Positions 1 through 7,383 of a stretch of DNA of 32,792 bases are shown in pieces (positions within the stretch are counted from its first letter, which is position 1; each line of letters starts with the position of its first letter). Origin of the DNA: Candidatus Marinamargulisbacteria bacterium SCGC AG-343-D04 (GTDB taxonomy: Bacteria > Margulisbacteria > Marinamargulisbacteria > GCA-2716485 > GCA-002719695). Position numbers and translations under genes: made by a program. The stretch is taken from the NCBI GenBank assembly GCA_003265885.1, contig QFBQ01000017.1, forward strand, positions 1-32,792, written 5' to 3'. A model generated the notes under the pieces. That model had not been told where the DNA came from. It did not search any database and saw nothing but the letters and a program-made list of their open reading frames with translations.

Positions 1-32
1 TCGTAAGGTGTCGTGGTTTTCTTGCTGACCTG

Positions 33-122
33 GTTAGGGGGACTGCCACCCCCTAACAACCCCGGCCTGCTTTTTTTGTAGCGCAAAAAAAGGAAGCAAA
101 AAAACGCTTGCACCTTTGCGCT
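33..122. other. GC-rich structured non-coding segment
   Basis: Positions 1 to about 240 are clearly richer in G and C than the rest of the window and hold nested inverted repeats. Positions 33-41 and 49-57 form a perfect 9-bp stem with a 7-nt loop. Positions 70-77 and 85-92 pair (C plus seven T with seven A plus G). Positions 80-87 and 115-122 pair perfectly over 8 bp and overlap the previous stem, so alternative folds are possible. An 88-codon frame runs through it from 116, but it has no ribosome binding site and no recognisable family. The segment lies downstream of the minus-strand gene ending at 344, so it could be a 3' structure, an intergenic repeat or the edge of a mobile element. Positions 240-343 show nothing I recognise. 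Confidence 0.5.
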
Positions 123-343
123 CAAACAATCAGCGGAAGGCCCTGGCAAGCGCAGAGCCCACAACTTGCCCCTCCGGGACTCAACCAAGGTGGACTCAGA
201 GCCTGTACCAGCCACTGCCTTCATGTGGTTGCTTACACGTCGCTCTAAGAATTAAGAATAATAATTACGTTATTGTGCCTCGTAAGAGTTGTAGGATATG
301 TATCTGTCTAGATTCATTCCAGATTTTTAAAGTTTGTTTGATT

Positions 344-1150
344 TTAAGGACTGTCATATGTAGACCATACAGCAAGACCTGAATTAGCTGTTGCACCCTC
401 GAATAACGTGGTAGTTACATCAGCTTGATTAAACGTTACTGCGTCACTAGATCCAAGCTCAAGTTCGTTCAGTGCTTTTGTAATGTCCCTTTTTAAATCT
501 GTATACTGCGCTCGATCAGTTGGGCGGTCAAATCCTAAAAGAATCTTTACAACTTCTTTATAAGCAGCTGCCTTATCCGTAGGTCTTTCTATTCCATGTA
601 TTTCTTTCAAAATTTCTTCTTGGTTAAATTCTTTGAGTCCTCCTACATTATCATATTCATCACCTACATCTACTTCATAATCGAGTTCAATAGAGGCTCT
701 TTTAGGTAAAGGGCCTTGGGGAGGAGTAGTTGTTCTAATGGCTACAGCTCTTCCATCTCCACTAGCATAGAGAGGGTCGCCTGCTGCTTCCATTTCTTGT
801 TTTACCTCTGCTACAAGAGCTTTAAGTGAATCTAGTTCGGTACTAGGTACAGGTGTTCCTGCGAGGTCATTCTCGTTTGCATAATCATCATCAAAGTCAC
901 CTAAAATCATCTTGCAAAGGTCTTCATTAGTCCTTAAACACAGTTTTGCTTTATTTCGTACATTGCTTCCATCAATTTCAAAATCGGCTTGCTTTGCTAG
1001 AGTTTGCAATGCACCATACTTTTTTGAGACGGTGGAATTACTCTTTAATATAGTTAAAGCGCCTTTTATTGATGTTTCACTGTGTCTGACTCCTGGCCAT
1101 CCCTTTCCTCCAGGTTTGAATTTTTTTCCTCCTGCTGGTCTTGTCGACAT
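344..1150 (-). CDS. hypothetical protein, 268 aa
   Basis: I do not recognise this protein. It is hydrophilic, has no signal peptide or membrane segment, and begins with a Gly/Lys/Pro-rich stretch (GGKKFKPGGKGWPG). A mixed helical region follows, then an acidic centre (DFDDDYANEND; ELDYEVDVGDEYDNVGG). Two similar phrases, GIERPTDKAAAYKEVVKILLGF and the nearby FDRPTDRAQYTDLKRDI, hint at an internal duplication around residues 185-235. The start is well supported: a strong GGAGGAG-type ribosome binding site sits just upstream of the ATG at 1150. It is divergent from the motor-like locus and separated from it by 300 bp. A cytoplasmic, possibly lineage-restricted protein is all I can infer. Confidence 0.6.
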   Translation of the reverse strand: MSTRPAGGKKFKPGGKGWPGVRHSETSIKGALTILKSNSTVSKKYGALQTLAKQADFEIDGSNVRNKAKLCLRTNEDLCKMILGDFDDDYANENDLAGTPVPSTELDSLKALVAEVKQEMEAAGDPLYASGDGRAVAIRTTTPPQGPLPKRASIELDYEVDVGDEYDNVGGLKEFNQEEILKEIHGIERPTDKAAAYKEVVKILLGFDRPTDRAQYTDLKRDITKALNELELGSSDAVTFNQADVTTTLFEGATANSGLAVWSTYDSP

Positions 1151-1400
1151 ATTTCTCCTCCAAAAAATTTATTTCCCTTTCAATACTCTTCATTACCCAT
1201 AAAGTAAAAAAAATAAACAAAAAAAATAAAAAAGAGTAAAAATGCTTAGATCTTGTGTTTGGGATGTTTAGGGAGTGGGGCTTTGGGGAATGTGTAATTG
1301 TTTTTTATGGAAAATGTTAAATACTTGCGTTCTGATAACGTGCAGATATCGAGGAAAATGGCGTGAACTATCTTTTACTCAATGCCAGAAACAGCAATAA

Positions 1401-1432
1401 CTCTTTAAAGAGAGGAGAAAGCGCTTTATAAT
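1401..1432 (+). promoter_or_regulatory. probable promoter with two palindromes, motor locus
   Basis: A perfect 12-bp palindrome (1401-1412, CTCTTTAAAGAG) and a perfect 10-bp palindrome (1418-1427, AAAGCGCTTT) lie directly before a consensus -10 hexamer TATAAT at 1427-1432. A transcript starting about 7 nt later would leave a leader of only about 11 nt before the ATG at 1451, where no ribosome binding site is visible. The palindromes are well placed to bind a dimeric regulator. The remainder of the 300-bp divergent gap (1151-1400) is A-rich around 1200-1240 and otherwise featureless to me. Confidence 0.45.
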
Positions 1433-1450
1433 AAAAGTGTCCACATCACT

Positions 1451-2551
1451 ATGAAGAAAATACTACTACTACTAATCTCTATTGCTCTTCTAGGAGCTCC
1501 TGGGCTTTATGCTGTTGGAGATAAACCCGATAAAGCCCCTCCTGCTCAAGAAGAAAATGACCTCGACTTTTCTCAAGAAATAGAGTCTGTTGATGATATC
1601 TCCATCCAGTCGGATAGACCTACCTTGTCGGCCCCTCAATCACAAGGTCGTGTGATTCTTACCGAAGAAATGCAGGACACTTCTGACAAATTCGATAAAT
1701 ATATGAAACAACGCCAATATGATAAAGCCAGAGAACAACTTCTACTTCTTCCTACCGAAGCGCTCACTGAAAAACAAAAAAAGACCAAAAAAACACTGAA
1801 TACATTTTCTAAAATTAAAGAAGATAATGAGGAAAATATTAGACAGTTCGGTAAAGATGAATCGCTGGATGCCAGTACCCAACGTACCGTTAAACGCTTA
1901 CAACGTTCAGGAAAAGAAAATATTTTGCTCGAAAAAAATAACCTAGCTCGGGATATCTTGATCCAATCACTGTATTTAGATCGTAAAAACTATGAATCCA
2001 AACAATTGTTAGAACGCTGTCTAGATCTGCCCTTAGGACAATATAAAGTAGAAAATATCGAATCTAAATATTGGAAAGAATCTCTGGTGTTTTTACGTAG
2101 CGGATATCCTGCAAAGTCAATTGAATCTTTGGAAGTTCTTATTAATTTTGATCCAGAAAATGCTGATATCTCACAACGTTTGGGATCTGCCTATTATTTG
2201 TCGGGTGAAGTGAAAAAAGCAATCGCTGCTTGGAAACGGGCTTTATACCTCAATCCAAAAGATAAAAATCTTCAGACGTTTATAAAAAACGCAGAGGTGG
2301 AACTAAAACGACAAGATGCCGAAGTCAAAGCGTTTTTAAATAAGAAAAAGGCAAAGAAAGAAACGGTTGCCGAAGATGTCGAGATGCAAGTCTTGCGAAA
2401 GGTTAACGATTCGAATACCGCCTATAGCTACGCGCAAGAGGTCAGACAACAGATGAAAGGCATTCAAGTCATCGTTGAAGAAGATGACGATGGAAAATGG
2501 GTCGTAAAAATACCTCGAGCTAAAAAGAAAACAAAAAAGGAGAAAAAATGA
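1451..2551 (+). CDS. exported TPR-repeat protein, first gene of motor-like locus
   Basis: The protein has 366 aa. Residues 1-21 form a clean signal peptide (Lys pair, Leu/Ile-rich core, ending LYA). An acidic, Pro-rich linker follows, then helical sequence and two recognisable TPR units at about residues 205-270 (phrases such as AKSIESLEVLINFDPENADI and GSAYYLSGEVKKAIAAWKRAL). The tail is strongly basic (KKKTKKEKK). TPR proteins are assembly scaffolds, so a periplasmic partner of the membrane complex encoded downstream is likely. The stop codon overlaps the start of the next gene (ATGA at 2548), which argues for translational coupling. The tie to the MotAB-like genes is inferred from gene order only. 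Confidence 0.75.
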   Translation: MKKILLLLISIALLGAPGLYAVGDKPDKAPPAQEENDLDFSQEIESVDDISIQSDRPTLSAPQSQGRVILTEEMQDTSDKFDKYMKQRQYDKAREQLLLLPTEALTEKQKKTKKTLNTFSKIKEDNEENIRQFGKDESLDASTQRTVKRLQRSGKENILLEKNNLARDILIQSLYLDRKNYESKQLLERCLDLPLGQYKVENIESKYWKESLVFLRSGYPAKSIESLEVLINFDPENADISQRLGSAYYLSGEVKKAIAAWKRALYLNPKDKNLQTFIKNAEVELKRQDAEVKAFLNKKKAKKETVAEDVEMQVLRKVNDSNTAYSYAQEVRQQMKGIQVIVEEDDDGKWVVKIPRAKKKTKKEKK

Positions 2552-3981
2552 GACAGCTGCTAAAAGGAATGATTATACTTTTATTGTGCTCTTCATGCAT
2601 CTTTGCCGCTTCAGATAAATATCTTGTTGAAGATAATCTCACTAAAGTTGCCCAAAAAACACTGGATGCCATGTTTGGTGAAAATAATTTTATCGTCAGA
2701 ATTCAAGTGGCTATGACAGACTCAAAATATTCCGTGAAATATACACAAGAAAGTAACCCCAAACGATCCAAATCCAAAAGTTCTCAAAAAGAAGTCTATA
2801 TTTTGCCCGGAGTTCCCGCACTTAAAAATATAGCCCCAGGGTCTTTGAACCAGCTTCCTTATGATTCTGTAACATCAATGACAGCTCCTAGAATCACCAA
2901 AATGCTGATCTATGTATTAGCCAATAAAAGTTACCCACGAAGCAAGGCCAAACGCGCCGAAAAAGTACTCAGAGAAATTCTGGGCGCGAAACAAGGTCGA
3001 GATGTTGTGAAGTTTGAATATAAAGCATTTTACGAAGACCCCAATAAAGAAACACAAAATATTACCATCGTTCCAGGAGTAGAACCCTTGCTTACACCCG
3101 AAAATGTGTTTTATCTCATCTTTGCATTGCTGCTATTAGGTTTAATTGTTGCGTATGTCATGTACCAAAATAAATTATTGGCAAAAGAGACGGGAGGAGG
3201 CCAAGGAGGCCCTGCTATTAATGTGAACCCAAATTTAGAGTTGCCAGAAAATATGGGCGGAGGAGGCGCGCCTGGAGCTATGAGTGTAGGAGGCGCACCC
3301 AGTATTAAATACTATTTTGATTTTGTTACAGCCGAAAATATCTCAGATTTTTCGTATTTGGTAAATTCTCAGAACTTAAAAGCAGAATACATTTGTTTGA
3401 TTGCCTCGTTTTTACAAGCGCCATTAGCAGCCAAATTGCTGAAAGGTGTAGATGTAAAAGTGCAGACACAGGTGGCCATGTCGTTAGTAGACCAGCGTTT
3501 GGGTAGTAAAGTGATTTTAGACAAATTAGAAAAGAAGCTTAAAGCAGATTTAGAATGTTTTATTGGGGGAGAATCGAAAGTGTCAAACGTGTTACGACAA
3601 TTATCCAGTACAGAAAAGAAAAATATTGTAGAGTTGGCCAAGAAATCAAATGCAGCAGGATATCGAAAAATTCGCCCACACCTTATTTTGTTTGAAGATT
3701 TATCTTTATTAGAAGAAAGGGAGTTACAGGTGGTGTTGTCGGAAGTCAATTTAGAGCAATTGGCCGTATCCTTGATTAATGTGAGTCAAGATTTGTTTGA
3801 TGTAGTCGTGGAAAATTTAACGAAGGCTGCCAAAGATATGGTCAATCAGTATTTAGAGCTCAAAACAGATGTGACACATGCTGCTGATATCGAAAAAGCT
3901 CAAGATGCCATTATTGCCTTAATCAAGAAAATGGATACATCAGGAAAAATTAATATAATGGATAAATTAAGAAAGGCATAA
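2548..3981 (+). CDS. FliF-like/FliG fusion protein, membrane-anchored rotor-like
   Basis: The protein has 477 aa. Residues 1-20 form a signal peptide. The periplasmic part (about 22-180) contains a stretch near 115-162 that resembles the last ring-building domain of FliF, including the RGD-V-like step KQGRDVVKFEYKAFY. One transmembrane helix spans 187-206, followed by a Gly/Pro-rich linker (215-252). Residues 255-335 match the FliG middle domain and 340-477 the FliG C-terminal domain: GGESKVSNVLRQL, LFEDLSLLEERELQVVLSEV and the AADIEKAQDAI motif track FliG closely. Normal FliF is about 550 aa with two membrane helices, and FliG is a separate cytoplasmic protein. Here a shortened FliF-like anchor carries FliG directly. 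The start overlaps the upstream stop, and motA follows after 9 nt with an AGGAG site. The FliG assignment is firm; the FliF-like part is weaker. Confidence 0.8.
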   Translation: MRQLLKGMIILLLCSSCIFAASDKYLVEDNLTKVAQKTLDAMFGENNFIVRIQVAMTDSKYSVKYTQESNPKRSKSKSSQKEVYILPGVPALKNIAPGSLNQLPYDSVTSMTAPRITKMLIYVLANKSYPRSKAKRAEKVLREILGAKQGRDVVKFEYKAFYEDPNKETQNITIVPGVEPLLTPENVFYLIFALLLLGLIVAYVMYQNKLLAKETGGGQGGPAINVNPNLELPENMGGGGAPGAMSVGGAPSIKYYFDFVTAENISDFSYLVNSQNLKAEYICLIASFLQAPLAAKLLKGVDVKVQTQVAMSLVDQRLGSKVILDKLEKKLKADLECFIGGESKVSNVLRQLSSTEKKNIVELAKKSNAAGYRKIRPHLILFEDLSLLEERELQVVLSEVNLEQLAVSLINVSQDLFDVVVENLTKAAKDMVNQYLELKTDVTHAADIEKAQDAIIALIKKMDTSGKINIMDKLRKA

Positions 3982-3990
3982 GGAGTTAGC

Positions 3991-4767
3991 ATGAATTTAA
4001 ACGTCATAGCAGGATTTGTTATCGCATTTTTTGCCCTCTATTTTGGGGCTCCGGATATGAGAGAAGATATTGTGGTATATCTTCGGGTAGATGCGTTTGT
4101 TTTAGTGTTTTTTGGAACCCTAGCCTCAACATTAATTAGTAGTTCATTTGAAGATTTTGGAGGACTTTTTAAAATATTAAGACGTGTTATTTTTGGTAAA
4201 CGACAGTTTGTTATGCCTTATGAGATGATTAAAATTTTAGTTGATCTTTCTCAGAATGCACAAAATATGTCCAGACAAGCTTTAGGAGATAGCTCAAAAG
4301 GGATCAACGATATGTTTTTAACACGAAGTTTAGAGATGGTAGGAGCAGGCCTTGAAAAAGACTTTATTATTCAGACGTTAGAAGCAGATATCATTGAAGT
4401 TAAAAATAGGCATTTAAAGATGGTTAGTACAGTTCGAACCATGGGGTCATTTGCTCCTATGTTTGGGATGGCCGGTACCGTTATTGGGGTTATTCAGGTA
4501 TTAAAGAATGTCACAGATATCGATAATATAGTCGGGGGGATGGCCTTGGCCTTATTGACGACCTTGTACGGACTATTCTTTTCATCATTATTATTTATCC
4601 CTTTATCCAATAAACTTAAAAACCTGAGTGATCAAGAGGTCTTGGCCAAAGAAATTGTTGTTGAAGGGATGAATATGGTTCTAGATAAAGAAATTCCATT
4701 AAAAGTCGAAAAACACTTAACCTCCTTTATCCATTCAAGCCGAAAAGATTTGGAAAAAAAGAAGTAG
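3991..4767 (+). CDS. motA: MotA-type stator subunit
   Basis: The protein has 258 aa, the usual MotA length. Two N-terminal membrane helices (about 4-20 and 34-52) are followed by a cytoplasmic loop (about 53-150) and two more helices (about 153-172 and 183-205). The MotA/TolQ/ExbB signature is clear: GSFAPMFGMAGTVIGVI, with the conserved proline at residue 156, then GGMALALLTTLYG and a second proline at 204. With MotB it would form an ion channel that turns ion flow into mechanical work on FliG. The gene lies 9 nt after the FliF/FliG fusion and 9 nt before motB. ExbB/TolQ is less likely because the partner is MotB-type and the neighbour carries FliG domains. Confidence 0.88.
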   Translation: MNLNVIAGFVIAFFALYFGAPDMREDIVVYLRVDAFVLVFFGTLASTLISSSFEDFGGLFKILRRVIFGKRQFVMPYEMIKILVDLSQNAQNMSRQALGDSSKGINDMFLTRSLEMVGAGLEKDFIIQTLEADIIEVKNRHLKMVSTVRTMGSFAPMFGMAGTVIGVIQVLKNVTDIDNIVGGMALALLTTLYGLFFSSLLFIPLSNKLKNLSDQEVLAKEIVVEGMNMVLDKEIPLKVEKHLTSFIHSSRKDLEKKK

Positions 4768-4776
4768 AGGTGCCCA

Positions 4777-5481
4777 GTGGCCTTGCGACGAAAAAAAGTA
4801 GCTAACGTTGATACCGGAGATTCTGAAAGCGGTGACGTACAAACCGTATATGGGGATTTAGTCACCTTTATTATGATGTTATTTGTATTGTTATTTGTAT
4901 TGTCTTATAACGAGAAGAAAACACATAATTTTATTACAGATTTTCAAGTGAAATTTGGTGAGATACAAGAAGAAAAACAGCAAACCTTAACAACAGATGC
5001 CCTGTTAGTGAGCAAAATTGAGCATTATATAGATAGACAAAAAATAGATGAATTTGCCAATGTTGTAGTAGATGAACATCGCGTAAAGTTGATTTTGAGT
5101 CCACCTATATTATTTAATAGCGGAAAAGCAGATATTCGTAAAGAAGGGTATAAAGTACTGTATGGAGCCGCTGAAGTATTTAAGACGGTTATTAACCCTC
5201 TTGTGATTGAAGGTCACACAGACAATGTCCCTATTAGCAACGACGAATTTGCTTCCAATTGGGAGTTGTCCTTTTTTCGAGCCTTTTCTGTTATTAAATA
5301 TTATATTTCCAAACTCAAATTTAGTCCTGATCGTGTATCAGCCTTAGGGTATGGGGAATACAGACCTTTAGTTGAGAATGATACTGTCCAGCATCGAGCC
5401 ATGAATAGACGAATAGAATTAAATGTTATCAGACTCACCAAGACGGATGAGCTTGATGAAGATGTTGACGATAGTTTTTAA
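4777..5481 (+). CDS. motB: MotB-type stator subunit, OmpA-like peptidoglycan-binding
   Basis: The protein has 234 aa. It has a short charged N-terminus and one membrane helix (about 25-45) that starts with the ion-binding aspartate (D27 in YGDLVTFIMMLFVLLF). A plug/linker and a C-terminal OmpA/MotB domain (about 95-225) follow, with the hallmarks EGHTDN, NWELSFFRA, GYGEYRP and NRRIEL that anchor stators to peptidoglycan. I place the start at the GTG at 4777, with a GAGGTG site a few bases upstream. It ends the four-gene locus. Rho lies convergent, and a 10-bp inverted repeat (5475-5484 and 5537-5546) spans both stop codons. Confidence 0.88.
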   Translation: MALRRKKVANVDTGDSESGDVQTVYGDLVTFIMMLFVLLFVLSYNEKKTHNFITDFQVKFGEIQEEKQQTLTTDALLVSKIEHYIDRQKIDEFANVVVDEHRVKLILSPPILFNSGKADIRKEGYKVLYGAAEVFKTVINPLVIEGHTDNVPISNDEFASNWELSFFRAFSVIKYYISKLKFSPDRVSALGYGEYRPLVENDTVQHRAMNRRIELNVIRLTKTDELDEDVDDSF

Positions 5482-5546
5482 CTAGATCAATAGGTGGACT
5501 GTCTATTTGTTTAATTGAACCTGGTTTTTAAGCTATTAGTTAAAAA
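5475..5546. terminator. possible shared terminator of motB and rho
   Basis: TTTTTAACTA at 5475-5484 is perfectly repeated in inverse at 5537-5546 and spans the convergent stop codons of motB and rho. The arms are AT-rich and 52 nt apart, so the stem alone is weak. It could help end both transcripts, but it is not a classical intrinsic terminator. Confidence 0.25.
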
Positions 5547-6876
5547 TAGGGGAATCCAAAAATTCCTGGTTACTTTCCGTTTGAGCTAACAGCTTAATCA
5601 GTTCTTCTGTAGCACTTTCAGAATCGATATTTTTACGTAATAAATACGACTTTTTAAGAGTGTCGGCCGGAATTAATAACTCTTCTTTACGAGTCCCAGA
5701 ATTCACAATATCAATAGCCGGATAAATACGTCTATTAGCAAGGCGTCTTTCAAGATGAAGCTCCATGTTTCCTGTGCCTTTAAATTCTTCATAAATAATA
5801 TCATCCATTCGAGATCCTGTATCAACGAGAGCTGTTGCAATAATTGTTAATGACCCTCCTCCTTCAATATTTCGAGCGCCACCAAAAAATCGCTTAGGCT
5901 TATGAAGAGAGCTAGGGTCTAACCCTCCAGATAATGTTCGCCCAGAAGGCGGAACAACAAGGTTATAAGCGCGAGCAAGACGGGTAATACTGTCGAGTAA
6001 GATCACTACATCTTTTCCGCATTCAACAAGACGCTTAGCACTTTCTAAAACAAGTTCAGAAATACGAACATGTTGCTCAGGGGGTTCATCAAACGTTGAG
6101 TAAATCACTTCTCCATCAACAGAGCGTTCCATGTCGGTTACTTCTTCTGGCCGTTCGTCGATAAGTAAGACCTTAATCGCAACTTCGGGGTGGTTTACAG
6201 AAATGCTGTTTGCAATTTCTTTCAAAATGGTTGTCTTTCCTGCTTTTGGAGGAGAGACAACAAGAGAACGTTGCCCCTTTCCAATAGGAGAGAGCATGTC
6301 GATAATTCTGCCAGAAATAGGTTGTTGCTCTATTTCAAGTTTAAGTTGCTCGGTTGGGTAAATAGGTGTTAGATTAGAAAACATAGGTCGGTTTTTAATA
6401 GACTCAATGGGAAGTTCATTAATCGATTCAATACGAAGAAGAGAAAAGTATCGTTCTCCTTCTTTTGGAGGACGAACTAGTCCTTCAACTTTATCTCCAG
6501 AAGCAAGGCTAAATCGACGAATTTGTGTCTGAGAGATATAAATATCATCAGAGCTAGGTAAGTAATTTGATGTACGAAGAAATCCATATCCATCAGGAAG
6601 GATTTCCAAAACACCTGTTTCAACAACACTATCTCCTTTTTCAGTCTTGTAATGAAGAATTTTAATAACAAGTTCACTTTTAGTGAATTGTTTAGGATCC
6701 TTAATACCTAACTGTTCGGCTTCTTGAAGCAGCTGTCCTACGGTTGACTGTCTGAGTTCTTTAATACTGATTTTGACAGATTTTCGGTCTGATTTAGATG
6801 TCTGAGATGAGGGGGAGGGTTTAACAGGTTTATCGCTTTCTGATAAAACATCTGTCTTTTTCTTTTTTTCTGCCAT
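5536..6876 (-). CDS. rho: transcription termination factor Rho
   Basis: This is an RNA-dependent ATPase that ends transcription as a hexamer. The 446 aa show a Lys/Ser-rich N-terminal extension (1-35), the Rho N-terminal helical domain (about 38-78), and a cold-shock-like RNA-binding domain (about 84-155, with DGYGFLR and DIYIS). The ATPase core has Walker A at residues 206-217 (SPPKAGKTT), LLIDERPEEVTDM, Walker B VVILLDSITRLARAYN, and GGLDPSSLHKPKRFFGGARNIEGGGSL. The length is close to the usual 420-440 aa. A GGAG ribosome binding site lies about 8 nt before the ATG. It is transcribed alone, convergent to motB. Confidence 0.97.
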   Translation of the reverse strand: MAEKKKKTDVLSESDKPVKPSPSSQTSKSDRKSVKISIKELRQSTVGQLLQEAEQLGIKDPKQFTKSELVIKILHYKTEKGDSVVETGVLEILPDGYGFLRTSNYLPSSDDIYISQTQIRRFSLASGDKVEGLVRPPKEGERYFSLLRIESINELPIESIKNRPMFSNLTPIYPTEQLKLEIEQQPISGRIIDMLSPIGKGQRSLVVSPPKAGKTTILKEIANSISVNHPEVAIKVLLIDERPEEVTDMERSVDGEVIYSTFDEPPEQHVRISELVLESAKRLVECGKDVVILLDSITRLARAYNLVVPPSGRTLSGGLDPSSLHKPKRFFGGARNIEGGGSLTIIATALVDTGSRMDDIIYEEFKGTGNMELHLERRLANRRIYPAIDIVNSGTRKEELLIPADTLKKSYLLRKNIDSESATEELIKLLAQTESNQEFLDSPIFN

Positions 6877-7383
6877 TTTTAATCTCCATGAATAAATTTG
6901 TTGGTTGAATTTTCCGAATATAAAAATATCTACAAATATAAGTAGGCTATTTTACTTCTATTCATTTATTTGTCAATACCACCTAAATGAGGTACCTAAA
7001 CATAATAACATAAAAATAATGTATTCAAAGAAAAATTTATTCATAATTGGTCGAACTAAAATGTTGGCAGATTAACAAAGCTGACTGTAGATAACAGAAA
7101 AGTCTCCAGAATCATAAATTATTAGCGCAGTTACTATTAAAAAAATAATATTTAAGTAGAATCGTATGCTTTATTTTAGGGTAAGAATTTATATTTGAAT
7201 AATGTGGCGATAAAAAAGTTTTTTTTTTATTTTATGATGTTTTTTTTGTAAAATTAGATAATAGTTTAAATATTGGTTAATCTGAAAAAAAATGAATTAA
7301 ATTCTATATTGAATTAAATATATATTAATTATATTCTTGTTATCTATTCAATATATGTAATAAAAAAAAGTTAAGGAGTTATT
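6877..7383. other. AT-rich divergent intergenic region between rho and mmsA
   Basis: This 507-bp gap is extremely AT-rich, with long T and A runs around 7210-7250 and 7360. It must hold the promoters of rho (left) and of the catabolic operon (right). I cannot choose one -10/-35 pair from many AT-rich candidates and see no open frame, RNA gene or clear repeat. AAGGAG before the mmsA ATG is a good ribosome binding site. Confidence 0.4.

Noticed and set aside
1..30. Inverted copy of the 14197/16527 IS-end element at the window start
   Set aside because: Only a short stretch around ACACCTTA agrees on the reverse strand, too little to separate from chance.
116..382. Small plus-strand coding gene in the GC-rich edge region
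   Set aside because: It has no ribosome binding site, low-complexity composition and strong overlap with inverted repeats; better seen as structured non-coding DNA.
3991..5481. TolQ/TolR or ExbB/ExbD pair
   Set aside because: The second protein has the large OmpA-like peptidoglycan-binding domain of MotB, and the neighbour carries FliG domains.
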